Positions 55,581 to 64,000 of a DNA stretch of 64,000 nt are shown here, one piece after another. The position numbers and the translations under genes were made by a program. How positions within the stretch are numbered: position 1 is the stretch's first letter; every line of letters starts with the position of its first letter. The stretch spans positions 372,001 through 436,000 of the forward strand of contig NZ_JAVJSQ010000004.1 of assembly GCF_040219335.1 (NCBI RefSeq), read 5' to 3'. A model generated the notes under the pieces. The model worked only from the letters and a program-made list of their open reading frames with translations. It was not told the DNA's origin and searched no databases. Origin of the DNA: Gimesia sp. GTDB lineage: Bacteria > Planctomycetota > Planctomycetia > Planctomycetales > Planctomycetaceae.

Positions 55581-56726
55581 ATGATGAATCACCCGTTCTC
55601 ACTCACACCACTGCTGTTGACCGCTGTTCTGCTCAGCACCTCACAGAATGCTGCTTTACAAGCCGCCGACCAGTTGCCGCTCATCGATCTTTCCAAACAG
55701 ACCGAGCGACAGACGGTCATCGCCGCCGGTACTCCCAAAGTCTACCAGGGACACCCGACTACACTGCTGATGCCCGATCAGAAAACCATTTACGCCGTCT
55801 GGTGCATCAATCACGGCGGTTCCGCCGGCCCCATGGCCCGCAGCACCGATGGAGGCAAAACCTGGGAGCGAATCGACGAACGACTGCCCGCCGGTTACTC
55901 TACCCATCAGAACTGTCCCAGTATCTATCGGATGATCGGTCCCGATGGCACCGCACGTCTCTGGGTCTTCTCAGCAGCACTGGGAAAACGGGGCGGGCCG
56001 GGCATGCCGAGCATCATGAGTGAAGACGACGGCAAAACCTGGAAAGAAATGCCGCCCCTTGGTTTCCCCTGTGTCATGACCTTCAGCAGCATGGTCCGAC
56101 TCAAAGATGGACGTTACCTCGGCCTCTACCATCGCGGTCCGGATGGCAAAGACCGCTCCCCGCTGGTCGTCCTGCAGACCATCTCCGCGGACGGCGGCTT
56201 CACCTGGTCCAAGCCGCGGATCGTCGCCGAAGTCGAGGGTAATAATCCCTGTGAGCCCTGCGTCTTCCGCAGTCCCGACGGCAAACAGCTCTGCTGCCTG
56301 ATGCGGGAAAATACACACAAAGGCCGCAGCCTGATGATGTTCAGCAACGATGAAGGCCAGACCTGGACGAAGCCCGTCGATACTCCCTGGGGCCTGACAG
56401 GCGACCGTCACAAAGAAGTCTTCACGAAAGACGGACAGCTGGTGATCTGCTTCCGCGACCAGGCTCCCGGCAGTTCAACACGCGGTGACTTTGTTGCCTG
56501 GGTTGGCACTTACGACGATATCGTCCAGGGACGGGATGGGAAGTACCGCATCAAGCTGCTGCATCAGTATGGACGCAAAGGCGATTGTGGCTACCCCGGT
56601 GTCGAACTCCTGCCCGATGGCACCATCGTCGCGACGACTTACGTCAAATACCGCGACAACGCCAATCAGAACTCCGTGGTCTCCGTCCGTTTCAAACTGG
56701 ATGAACTTCCTAAAGCGAAGGAATAG
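55581..56726 (+). CDS. Exported sialidase-fold (BNR repeat) protein
   Basis: 381 residues with a signal peptide ([21 protein letters not shown]). Several Asp-box motifs (S-x-D-x-G-x-x-W) are visible: [36 protein letters not shown] and [12 protein letters not shown]. This is the six-bladed exo-sialidase/BNR fold; the sialic-acid Arg triad was not confirmed, so other glycosidase activity is possible. Last of the three-gene set facing the GntR gene. Confidence 0.87.
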   Translation: MMNHPFSLTPLLLTAVLLSTSQNAALQAADQLPLIDLSKQTERQTVIAAGTPKVYQGHPTTLLMPDQKTIYAVWCINHGGSAGPMARSTDGGKTWERIDERLPAGYSTHQNCPSIYRMIGPDGTARLWVFSAALGKRGGPGMPSIMSEDDGKTWKEMPPLGFPCVMTFSSMVRLKDGRYLGLYHRGPDGKDRSPLVVLQTISADGGFTWSKPRIVAEVEGNNPCEPCVFRSPDGKQLCCLMRENTHKGRSLMMFSNDEGQTWTKPVDTPWGLTGDRHKEVFTKDGQLVICFRDQAPGSSTRGDFVAWVGTYDDIVQGRDGKYRIKLLHQYGRKGDCGYPGVELLPDGTIVATTYVKYRDNANQNSVVSVRFKLDELPKAKE

Positions 56727-56778
56727 TTCATCTTCGTTGCGCAGTAATGGCAAAGCAGGGGGTTGGCTTTCAAACGCC

Positions 56779-57375
56779 TCAATAGCGGGGCGTCTCCACG
56801 AAACCTTCCCCCACCTTTTCCATTACGAAGCCCAGGCCCAACGCGCCGGCCTCCAGTACAGCAAACAGAATGATCAGCCATAGCCGTTCCGAGAACGTGA
56901 AGGCGATCACCGCCAGGCAATTGGGAAGCTGTTTAAACGCGTTTCCGATGAAATCCATCAAGGCACGTGCCGCGGTTTTGATCATCGCACTGCGGGCCCC
57001 CCGCCGGGACAACCGGGAACTTGACTCCAGTTCTTCGCCATGTTCCTCAGCGAAACGTTCCACTTCGTTGGACCGCCAGCCCTCTTTCGCATGCGCATAC
57101 GCGGCGGCAGCACAGGCCCAGCCGAACATCGCAATGCCGATCATCACCAGCGTGATCACCTGCTTGGTCGACCAGCCCTCATCGTGGTCTTTTCGTTTCT
57201 TTTTCTTCTTGCGCCCGGATTTCGTCGCCTTCTTTTTCGGTACCGGCGGCGCATCCTCTTCGGCACGTGCGACTTTTCGGCTGGCAGGCCGGCGTCGGGG
57301 TTTGCGACTGACAGAGTCTCCCGCACTCTCGGGAGGACGCCTGCGTTTACGACGGGGACGGGGTTCTTCGGTCAT
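56779..57375 (-). CDS. Membrane protein, paralogue A
   Basis: 198 residues. A long basic, Arg/Lys/Pro-rich N-terminus (RRKRRRPPESAGDS, RKKKKKRKDHDEG) precedes two hydrophobic helices (VITLVMIGIAMFGWACAAAA and LIILFAVLEAGALGLGFVM) with a helical loop containing ALMDFIGNAFKQLPNCL. It is clearly related to the next gene upstream on the same strand (WDFIGNAFRQLPNL). Role unknown; a cytoplasmic basic tail could bind nucleic acid or acidic lipids. Confidence 0.6.
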   Translation of the reverse strand: MTEEPRPRRKRRRPPESAGDSVSRKPRRRPASRKVARAEEDAPPVPKKKATKSGRKKKKKRKDHDEGWSTKQVITLVMIGIAMFGWACAAAAYAHAKEGWRSNEVERFAEEHGEELESSSRLSRRGARSAMIKTAARALMDFIGNAFKQLPNCLAVIAFTFSERLWLIILFAVLEAGALGLGFVMEKVGEGFVETPRY

Positions 57376-57420
57376 CTTGTCTGAGTTCCTTACGTCAGCA
57401 GAAATCTTGTGGAAATCACA

Positions 57421-57816
57421 TCAGTCTATTTTGCTCATCGCATAACCCAGCCCCAGTGCGCCCACTTCCAGGCAGGCAATCAGAATGACCAGCCACAGCC
57501 GGTGCTGAAATGAAAACGCCAGTACTCCAAACAGATTGGGAAGCTGGCGGAACGCATTGCCGATAAAGTCCCACAGTGAAGAACCGGACTGCTGGCGAAT
57601 GCCTCCCCCATCTTCAAATCGCTGATCGTACTGAATTCCATCAGCATCAGGTTCCGTCAGATTGGTCGACTCCTGTCGCCAGCCTTGTTTTTCATGTGCA
57701 TAAGCGGCCGCCATAAATGCCCAGCCAAACCCTGCGATCGCCAGCATCAGCATCCCGACGACTTTTGTAGTGGAAGCCTCGTCTCCCTGGCTCCCGCCTC
57801 TTCTCGTTGCAGACAT
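57421..57816 (-). CDS. Membrane protein, paralogue B
   Basis: 131 residues with two helices (VVGMLMLAIAGFGWAFMAAA, LVILIACLEVGALGLGYAM) and WDFIGNAFRQLPNLFGVLAF, aligned with the downstream paralogue over about 110 residues but without the long basic tail. The two genes are 45 bp apart and probably co-transcribed. Unknown function. Confidence 0.65.
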   Translation of the reverse strand: MSATRRGGSQGDEASTTKVVGMLMLAIAGFGWAFMAAAYAHEKQGWRQESTNLTEPDADGIQYDQRFEDGGGIRQQSGSSLWDFIGNAFRQLPNLFGVLAFSFQHRLWLVILIACLEVGALGLGYAMSKID

Positions 57817-58064
57817 CCCTGTAATTACCTTTCGCTTAATTTTCTCAAGCCCACAGTTGTTGGACTCTCAGTTCAAATCACGTTTGTGCCTGCAATTCGA
57901 TTCGTCACATTATGACAGCATGTATCCCCCTGTCAACCAGCCACAAATTTTCACAAACCGTTTTCATCTCTGCTGCATATCACACTATCCATAAAAAATG
58001 GGGACAGCCCACGATGGACTGCCCCCGGCGGAAAATGAGTTCTTTAGTGCTGAATCAAATCATT

Positions 58065-58361
58065 TCAGATTCGTTCCTTAAGCGGTTTATCTTTGACAAG
58101 TTGAGGAGCAACGAATTCTTTCTGGTATTTATCCCAGGCTCGATCACTTTTCAGTTCAGGATTTCCAGCCCGCAACCGTTCCAGCGTTGCACCATCATAT
58201 TTCTCGGTTAAATCAGTCATGGCTTTCCACTCTTCCAGGGTGAGTGGTGGCTGCGCGGCGAGAACGGCTGGCTTACCGATTTCAATATCTGACTCAGAGG
58301 ATCCGCACCCAGTCAGCACCACCGGAAACAGAATCAGGCTCAGACAGACGACACGTAACAT
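58065..58361 (-). CDS. Small lipoprotein next to DUF1559
   Basis: 98 residues with lipobox V-L-T-G-C and a short soluble helical domain (LTLEEWKAMTDLTEKYDGAT). It starts 36 bp after the stop of the DUF1559 gene on the same strand, a common planctomycete pairing. Function unknown. Confidence 0.75.
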   Translation of the reverse strand: MLRVVCLSLILFPVVLTGCGSSESDIEIGKPAVLAAQPPLTLEEWKAMTDLTEKYDGATLERLRAGNPELKSDRAWDKYQKEFVAPQLVKDKPLKERI

Positions 58362-58397
58362 TGCTACTAACTCCTGTTAATTCTATTTCAAACGAGC

Positions 58398-59372
58398 TTA
58401 CGGAAACGAAACCACTTCGCTGCCAGAGCGGGTCGACAATGCCTGGTATAAACCGAAGTCAATATTCTCAGACAGAAAATGCACCGAGCCATCCACCATT
58501 GCGAAATGAGCCCCTCCGGGATGCTGACTGCGGAACACGCCATAACTGGTTGAACCATCTTTCGTATTGAGTCTGGCATTCGTCGTACCCCAGGTATAGC
58601 CGGCATACCCATAAGCCCAGACACTACCATAAGTATCAGAGGGAACCCCTGCGGGGGCAAAATCGGTTTCTCCCAACAGAAACGTATTCGTTGTCCCATC
58701 TGTGATGTCACGCATTTTGGTGGACTTTTCATAACTCGGGCTGCTGGATTTGCTCGGGTCCAGAATGCGGGGAATGATTGCACCATTATATTCAGGCTCA
58801 GGTACGCCATACCAGGTAGCATAATGTAGTAGATTGGTTTCCGGTGTGCCCGCACTGAAGATATAGCTGCAGGGGGCTCGGTTGTCGGTCAGTGGTGCAG
58901 TCGGCATCGTCATGGAGGGACAGATAAACGTCGGCACAATCATCTGCACCAGCATCGCATTCGTAAATCCATCGCCATCTGCATCATTGGTGCTATTACG
59001 TGTCTCTTCCTTATCCCAGCGCTGGGCCACCGCATCCTGCTCCAGGTAGGGCATGATCTGAATATGTCCCGTGGTCCAGGTTGTCGTTAAAGGCGAGACA
59101 GTCAGATCAACAGTTTCCTCTACGTCAGTCACTGCATAGGGAAATTCATTAAACGTATCATGAAACATATGCGTTGCCAGCGAGATCTGTTTCAGATTGT
59201 TTTTACACTGCGAACGACGAGCGGCTTCGCGGGCCTGCTGAACTGCAGGGAGCAGCAGGGCAATCAGTATCGCAATAATCGCGATCACAACCAGCAGTTC
59301 GATCAGCGTAAAGCCGGATCGTTCTGGGAGGCGGGAAACAGGGCGGGACAGACGTGTTGCGCGAGACAACAT
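58398..59372 (-). CDS. DUF1559 pseudopilin-like protein
   Basis: 324 residues from the ATG at 59372, with AAGGAG nine bases upstream (a TTG at 59390 is further out). The prepilin signal [17 protein letters not shown] follows a 22-residue leader, then [19 protein letters not shown]; the C-terminus has [20 protein letters not shown]. Forms a pair with the lipoprotein downstream. Confidence 0.95.
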   Translation of the reverse strand: MLSRATRLSRPVSRLPERSGFTLIELLVVIAIIAILIALLLPAVQQAREAARRSQCKNNLKQISLATHMFHDTFNEFPYAVTDVEETVDLTVSPLTTTWTTGHIQIMPYLEQDAVAQRWDKEETRNSTNDADGDGFTNAMLVQMIVPTFICPSMTMPTAPLTDNRAPCSYIFSAGTPETNLLHYATWYGVPEPEYNGAIIPRILDPSKSSSPSYEKSTKMRDITDGTTNTFLLGETDFAPAGVPSDTYGSVWAYGYAGYTWGTTNARLNTKDGSTSYGVFRSQHPGGAHFAMVDGSVHFLSENIDFGLYQALSTRSGSEVVSFP

Positions 59373-59865
59373 GGTGGGTATCTCCTTCAATCAGTAACCA
59401 AACGGGAATCAAAATCGCTTCGACATTGAAACGATCTCTCTCCGGAGGAATCTGGCTGGCTACTGAAAGAAGTCTGTCTCTGGAGACAGCCGGGCAGGAA
59501 CACGAATCAGGTCGCTCCCACGACACAGGCCCTCCAGACACAACCTCATCTCTCGCGGGTTGGGTCCGGACTGGATAAACAAATCAGCACTTATCACTCA
59601 GCACTAAACATGACACTGAGATTCAGTCTCAAAACAATATAGCCACTCTTTTCGAGAACCGTCAAGGGAATTGGCTCCGTTTTCAAAAAGAAAACCGTAG
59701 GTGATAAGATGACAATCTTAGAGTCTAAGACATTATAATATTGTCACTTACGTCATAACTGCAAACACAGCCACGAGTATCTGAAGTGAGGAGCACAGAC
59801 GACAAACCCGATGTTCAGCCTGGCAAACAAGCTCAGCAGCCTGCGATGATTTCAGGACTGCAGGA
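59373..59865. other. Intergenic region upstream of DUF1559
   Basis: 493 bp with no gene. It carries the short palindrome at 59474-59489 (CTGTCTC-tg-GAGACAG) and the nested inverted repeats at 59711-59745, in an AT-rich zone likely to hold the promoter. Confidence 0.5.
59711..59745. promoter_or_regulatory. Nested inverted repeats, operator candidate
   Basis: TCTTAGA-g-TCTAAGA (59716-59730) is a near-perfect palindrome, framed by GACAAT (59711-59716) and ATTGTC (59740-59745). TATAAT lies inside (59734-59739 region). It may bind a regulator of the DUF1559 gene; no regulator gene is adjacent. Confidence 0.45.
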
Positions 59866-60297
59866 TTATTGAGAAGCTTCGTCTACTGCTTCGGCTTCCG
59901 CTCGCAAGTCATCCTTGACCGTCACATACCCCAGCCACAACAGGCCGACTTCGATCAGAAAGAAGAAGATCACCACGACCGGGTGATTATCATAGAATTC
60001 AATGAAAAAGAACCGGACATCGGGCAGAAAGCGAATGGAGTTCACAATCACTTCTCCCACCGAGGATCGGAATCGCGGACTGTGAAACAGGTCCCCCTGT
60101 TCCCGACGGAGTTCATCCTCAATACCTCCGGAACCGCGGGGAATCATGATTCGCTCATCCCAATAGCGGTCGTGTTGAATCACCGACTCCACCGCGATTC
60201 CCCAGCCCAGCACCAGGACCGCCAGCATAATACCACCAAACACGATTTTCGTTCTGGTACTCTGTTTCATCTTCTGAGGTCGACTGGTTTCCGACAC
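59866..60297 (-). CDS. Membrane protein, distant paralogue C
   Basis: 143 residues, GTG start at 60297 with GGGAG eight bases before (an ATG at 60270 is the alternative). Two helices (IVFGGIMLAVLVLGWGIAVE and VVVIFFFLIEVGLLWLGYV) flank a soluble loop, the same layout and similar helix 2 (E-x-G-x-L-x-L-G) as the paralogues at 56.8-57.8 kb, though much diverged. Unknown function. Confidence 0.55.
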   Translation of the reverse strand: MSETSRPQKMKQSTRTKIVFGGIMLAVLVLGWGIAVESVIQHDRYWDERIMIPRGSGGIEDELRREQGDLFHSPRFRSSVGEVIVNSIRFLPDVRFFFIEFYDNHPVVVIFFFLIEVGLLWLGYVTVKDDLRAEAEAVDEASQ

Positions 60298-60338
60298 GCA
60301 AGACTCCCTTCTCTCAGCACATCGATCAAGTAAATTGT

Positions 60339-61007
60339 TCAGATCTGCAGTCGGGAAGGGCTGGCTGCATCAATGTCTTCTGAGTGCGTCAAAGCTGCTT
60401 CAATGCCCATCCGCACTCCCTCGGTCGACGTTTCCGCCGACATGCTGGGCTCGCCCAGGTTCTCCACGCGTGCCGCCACCTCGGGGAGATAGGGGAGATG
60501 AATCCAGCCCGCCCGGATCGACGATTCACTCTGGGACAGATAATGCAGAATCCCATACATCAGATGATTACAGCAGAATGTTCCCGCGGCATCCGAAATA
60601 TCAGCCGGAATTCCCGCATCCCGCATCGCCTGGACCATCGCCCGGATCGGCAGCGTCGTATAATACGCGGCCGGACCGTCGGCAGCTGTCAGCCCTCCCT
60701 GCAGGGAACGGCCCGCATTATCCACCAGACCATAGCGTGTCCCGTCATTCAGATTCTGTGCGATCCGCTCGACGGTAATCATCGACCGGCCTCCGTACTC
60801 GCCCATCATCACCACGAGTTCCGGCTGGATCTGCTCGATCTCTGCCTTCACGAAATCGATACACTTGAAAAACGTGTTGGGCACAATCCGCGAGACAATC
60901 TCAGCCCCACCCACGACAGCCCCGTCCAGCGCCCGCGCCACCGATTCCGCAGGATTGACCGGAGTATAGCCATAGGCCTCAAAACCGGTGAGTAAGACTT
61001 TCGTCAT
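60339..61007 (-). CDS. pcp: Pyroglutamyl-peptidase I
   Basis: Cysteine peptidase that removes N-terminal pyroglutamate; 222 residues, AGGGAG seven bases before the ATG. The Glu-Cys-His triad is visible: E80 in MITVERIAQN, C146 in GTFCCNHLMYG and H170 in GWIHLPYLPE. TGFEAYGYTPVNPAES is the family's opening. Cytoplasmic; single gene. Confidence 0.93.
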   Translation of the reverse strand: MTKVLLTGFEAYGYTPVNPAESVARALDGAVVGGAEIVSRIVPNTFFKCIDFVKAEIEQIQPELVVMMGEYGGRSMITVERIAQNLNDGTRYGLVDNAGRSLQGGLTAADGPAAYYTTLPIRAMVQAMRDAGIPADISDAAGTFCCNHLMYGILHYLSQSESSIRAGWIHLPYLPEVAARVENLGEPSMSAETSTEGVRMGIEAALTHSEDIDAASPSRLQI

Positions 61008-61112
61008 CGCAGGCTCCCTTATTCGTTACAGACTGACGGACACAACCGTAGACAGACCTATCTTAAAACAGAACGGCCGTATAATGCCATAACGAAAAAC
61101 AGAGCAGGGGGG

Positions 61113-62612
61113 CTACCGGGAAAGAGAAGATGCGGAGGAAGATTCAGCACCCTGGATCCCTTCCGCCGCCCGGGCGATATTCTTCAGCATCCCCGCAAAT
61201 ACGAAATAATGCAGCGGACAGACCGCATACCAGTACAGCCGCCCCCACAGTCCCACCGGATCAAACATTGCCGTCTGCGAGATCGTTGAACCCTGCGCAT
61301 CTCCTTTGACTTCGAATTCCAGCCAGGCGCGACCCGGCAGCTTCATCTCGGCCGCCAGTCGCAGGCGACGGTTCGGCTCAAACGCTTCCACCCGCCAGAA
61401 ATCGACGGTATCCCCCACGCGCAATCGCACTGGATGCGCACGACCACGCCGTACACCAATACCGCCCACCAGCAGATCCAGCCCGCCACGCAAATGCCAG
61501 AGCCAGTTACAGGCATACCAGCCCGTCTTACCCCCAATCCGCTGGATCGGCTGAAACGCGATCTCGGGAGGACACGCCACCGTGATACTTCGAGCGTCAA
61601 CCAGCCGGTTACCAAATCGCACGCCACTCCAGGAACGCACTTGTCCCGACGACGAAACCGCATCCGACCAGCGTGTCTCCGCGAATTCACGTTCCTCGTT
61701 ATTCAACGCCCGCTGAATCGCGGATTCGATTCCCATCGGCTCGATCGAAAAGGTATCCCGCGCACGCTCATCCTGGACCACCGTGGAATGCACAATACTC
61801 TCGATCAGCTTGCGACCAATCCGTGCATACAGGGGTGTCACCAGCCCCAGCCAGAGGCTCGACAGATAAGGCGTCAACACCGGCACCGAAATCATCCGCA
61901 ACCGCATCCCCCGGCATCGGGCATACACCCGCATGATCTCCGCATACGAAACCTGGTCGGCACCGCCAATCTCAAACGTCTGACTTTCCGGCAACGGAAT
62001 TTCGAGGGCCTCAGTCAGATAGGCGATCAAGTCTTCAATCGCGATGGGTTGTGCAGCCCGCATCACCCACTTCGGCGTCACCATCACAGGCAAGCGTTCG
62101 ACCAGCGACCGAATCATTTCAAACGACAGACTCCCCGAGCCGATCACGATTGACGCCCGGAATTCAATCACCGGCACTCCTGACGACCGTAGAATTTGCC
62201 CCACTTCCTGTCGACTTCGCAGGTGAGGGGAGAGCGTCTCCGTTTCATCGCCCAGGCCTCCCAGGTAGATGATCCGTTCCACGCCCGCTTCCCGGGCAGC
62301 CCGCGCGAAATGTTCCGCAGCCCGCCGGTCATTCTCCTCAAACGAACCGGCCTCACCCATCGAGTGAATCAGGTAATACGCCACCTTCACCCCCTTCAAT
62401 GCCGGCAGCAGTGTCTCCGGTTCCAGCACATCCCCGTAAACCACCTCCGTGGTCTCAGCGACCCGCTCCCGCAGCACCTCTGGTCGCCGCGCCAGGCATC
62501 GTAGCCGGGCACCCCGCGATTCCAGCACCTGCAGCAACCGTCCCCCCACATAGCCGGTAGCTCCGGTCAACAGGATCATCTCAGATGCGTCAGCAGCAGA
62601 CAGTTCAGGCAT
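61113..62612 (-). CDS. SDR-type NAD(P)-binding protein with DUF2867 C-terminus
   Basis: 499 residues. The N-terminal Rossmann domain (ILLTGATGYVGGRLLQVLE, near residue 13) is an atypical short-chain dehydrogenase/NmrA-like fold with YYLIHSMGEAG and VERIIYLGGLGDE. Residues about 330-490 form a DUF2867-like domain (WRVEAFEPNRRLRLAAEMK, PGRAWLEFEVKGD), a common bacterial fusion. Enzyme activity unproven; the catalytic Tyr-Lys of classical SDRs is not clear. Confidence 0.82.
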   Translation of the reverse strand: MPELSAADASEMILLTGATGYVGGRLLQVLESRGARLRCLARRPEVLRERVAETTEVVYGDVLEPETLLPALKGVKVAYYLIHSMGEAGSFEENDRRAAEHFARAAREAGVERIIYLGGLGDETETLSPHLRSRQEVGQILRSSGVPVIEFRASIVIGSGSLSFEMIRSLVERLPVMVTPKWVMRAAQPIAIEDLIAYLTEALEIPLPESQTFEIGGADQVSYAEIMRVYARCRGMRLRMISVPVLTPYLSSLWLGLVTPLYARIGRKLIESIVHSTVVQDERARDTFSIEPMGIESAIQRALNNEEREFAETRWSDAVSSSGQVRSWSGVRFGNRLVDARSITVACPPEIAFQPIQRIGGKTGWYACNWLWHLRGGLDLLVGGIGVRRGRAHPVRLRVGDTVDFWRVEAFEPNRRLRLAAEMKLPGRAWLEFEVKGDAQGSTISQTAMFDPVGLWGRLYWYAVCPLHYFVFAGMLKNIARAAEGIQGAESSSASSLSR

Positions 62613-62751
62613 GAAATCAGCATTTCTTTAGCATGGAACAGAACACGATCAGAGCTTCCAGCAGCTCCATTCAGTTTTATAGTCCTGCCCGCACTGATGT
62701 TGAGGGCCGAAAATCGATTTTTCGCTTAAAACAATTCCTGTATTGAAATTC

Positions 62752-63381
62752 TCAACGAACCACCTGCTGTCCCTCATCGTAGGCAATCGCCTGCTGACGG
62801 CGAATCACCGCCTGCCAGTCCATCCGATGCGGCGGATCCAGGTAATGCTGATACGCCACCGCCATCTGCCGAGCCACTTCCCGATAGGGTACGCATCCAA
62901 AACCAGCCCCCATCGCAGGAAAAGCCACCGTTTTAATTTTGGTAGCTTCGTCCTGCTGGCTGATATTATGCTGATACACGGCCAGCAGGGACGCCCAGGT
63001 CGCCGCATACACTTTATCCGTCCCGGAGATCGAACCGGGGACGCGCATCGTCGGGCTGTGTGCCACATAGGGATAATCGGGATTTCCCGTCGGTTCAATA
63101 AACGAGGTTCCCAGCGGCTGTTCTCCCAGATACAGATCCAGAATCCGATGCTGAATCCGTTTCATCAGGTCATAACCATGAAAATTGACCACCGCGGCAT
63201 CAATGCCGGCATTCATGATGCCAAACGAATTCGCCGCCGTTACAAAACAGTCGTGCGGGGGCAAGTCTTCAAAACGGCATTCCATTACCGTCACATGGGG
63301 GAGTTCCTGAAAACGATCCCGAAACGCATCACACATTTCCGCTTCGGGATGAATCAGCCAGAGATCAAGGGGCAAAGACAT
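62752..63381 (-). CDS. Macro domain protein
   Basis: 209 residues from the ATG at 63381 (a GTG at 63438 lies upstream). The macro fold is seen in VTAANSFGIMNAGIDAAVV (A-A-N-S with G-I-D), PYVAHSPTM, and AFPAMGAGFGCVPYREVARQ (G-x-G-F/Y-G). These domains bind or hydrolyse ADP-ribose. A long interdomain insertion (GYDLMKRIQHRILDLYLGEQ) is present. It could remove ADP-ribose marks; the NADAR gene at 44 kb is the only other ADP-ribose-type gene seen. Confidence 0.85.
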   Translation of the reverse strand: MSLPLDLWLIHPEAEMCDAFRDRFQELPHVTVMECRFEDLPPHDCFVTAANSFGIMNAGIDAAVVNFHGYDLMKRIQHRILDLYLGEQPLGTSFIEPTGNPDYPYVAHSPTMRVPGSISGTDKVYAATWASLLAVYQHNISQQDEATKIKTVAFPAMGAGFGCVPYREVARQMAVAYQHYLDPPHRMDWQAVIRRQQAIAYDEGQQVVR

Positions 63382-63579
63382 AAGGGGAAAGGATCCTTTC
63401 TTGGAATAGAACCCTATTTTATCTGAGAAAGCCGGCACTGGTCAAGCGATTACCTGCCGGCCTGTTTGTTGTTTAACAGTGTTCTTCAATGGACAGGAAA
63501 GCGCTTGATCCCCCCGTTCAATCTGATAGCTTGGAAGCTGAAAAACATACCCCACCTGCCGCGTTGAGGAGTAACCGCC

Positions 63580-64000
63580 ATGTGCTCGCGCTATCATCTT
63601 CCCACCCCGCTCCCGCGTCTCTCTCTGCTGTCCCTGGCCTGTCTGCTGATACTCTGCGCACATCCCAGAACACTACCAGCGGACACACTGTCCGTTCCCG
63701 AAAAGTTTCCGACGATTCAATCCGCCATCGATGCCGCCCAACCGGGAGACACCATCCTGGTCACTGCAGGAACCTACTATGAACGCCTGCGTCTGAAACC
63801 GGGCATCACACTCAAAAGCGCCGGCGATGAGAGCAGGGGAGAACGGGGCCTGAAAAGAGCCGAAACCACAATCATTGACGGCAGCAGACAGAAAGAGGGT
63901 GCGGGTGTCCTGCTGGCAGAGAACGCCGTGCTGGATGGATTCACCGTCACGGGTGTCGGCGTCTACGACGAACAGAAATGGAACCACCATCACGCCATGC
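63580..64000 (+). CDS. Exported right-handed beta-helix protein, C-terminus outside the window
   Basis: The frame opens with ATG at 63580 (GAGGAG upstream) and runs off the right edge. A signal peptide (LSLLSLACLLILCAHP) is followed by FPTIQSAIDAAQPGDTILV and GTYYERLRLKPGITLKSAG, the start of a pectin-lyase-like/DUF1565 beta helix, and IIDGSRQKEGAGVLLAENAV. Likely binds or cleaves polysaccharide; family not resolved. Confidence 0.8.
   Translation, partial: MCSRYHLPTPLPRLSLLSLACLLILCAHPRTLPADTLSVPEKFPTIQSAIDAAQPGDTILVTAGTYYERLRLKPGITLKSAGDESRGERGLKRAETTIIDGSRQKEGAGVLLAENAVLDGFTVTGVGVYDEQKWNHHHAM

Overview
This window most likely comes from a member of the Planctomycetota, probably a Gimesia/Planctomyces-type marine species. 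That is inference from gene content: a sulfatase next to a DUF1501 protein and a DUF1549/DUF1553 planctomycete cytochrome protein, five DUF1559 pseudopilin-like proteins with small lipoproteins, very long PQQ-propeller and HEAT proteins, and a two-domain NagB/PIG-L protein. Most of the window is an ordinary chromosomal backbone of moderate GC with short intergenic gaps. No CRISPR array, rRNA, transposase or phage structural gene was found.

Layout. 1-10 kb: sulfatase (cut by the window edge), a DUF1501 and DUF1549/1553 pair on the opposite strand, then a 1562-residue PQQ/TPR protein. 10-19 kb: tRNA-Gly(CCC), a Tat-exported FAD protein, glycyl-tRNA synthetase, a ComB-like phosphatase, purD, and the lysine genes asd and lysA. 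19-26 kb: HEAT protein, a thioredoxin-like lipoprotein without CxxC, the NagB/PIG-L fusion, a PIG-L deacetylase and a small membrane protein. 26-31.5 kb: a minus-strand sugar-acid cluster (enolase-superfamily dehydratase, ceramidase-like protein, DHDPS-family aldolase, MFS transporter). 31.6-35.7 kb: an unusual BRCT-MerR-TPR protein, then glyA and hisD.

35.7-46.6 kb is the accessory part. It holds about 1.5 kb of non-coding repeats, a tandemly duplicated small gene with a third decayed copy, an AT-rich six-helix membrane protein fused to a nucleotidase-type HAD domain, an orphan HsdR-N-like nuclease-fold protein, several small membrane or secreted proteins, a gene broken by a 14-bp tandem duplication, an ADP-ribose-type NADAR protein resembling DarT1 antitoxins but with no visible toxin, and a 35-residue lysine-rich protein with a strong terminator.

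46.6-64 kb: three tandem DUF1559 paralogues of identical length (314 aa) with a lipoprotein between the first two; a DJ-1/PfpI protein; a RelE/ParE-type toxin-antitoxin pair; a GntR regulator with a palindromic operator candidate facing a DUF1559-lipoprotein-sialidase set; three related small membrane proteins around another DUF1559-lipoprotein pair; pyroglutamyl peptidase; an SDR-type protein; a macro-domain protein; and the start of a secreted beta-helix protein.

The strongest leads for something undescribed are the 37.2-40.7 kb block (duplicated small genes, membrane-HAD protein, orphan nuclease-fold protein), the solitary NADAR protein, and the BRCT-MerR-TPR protein. All function statements come from motif reading by eye; no database search was possible.
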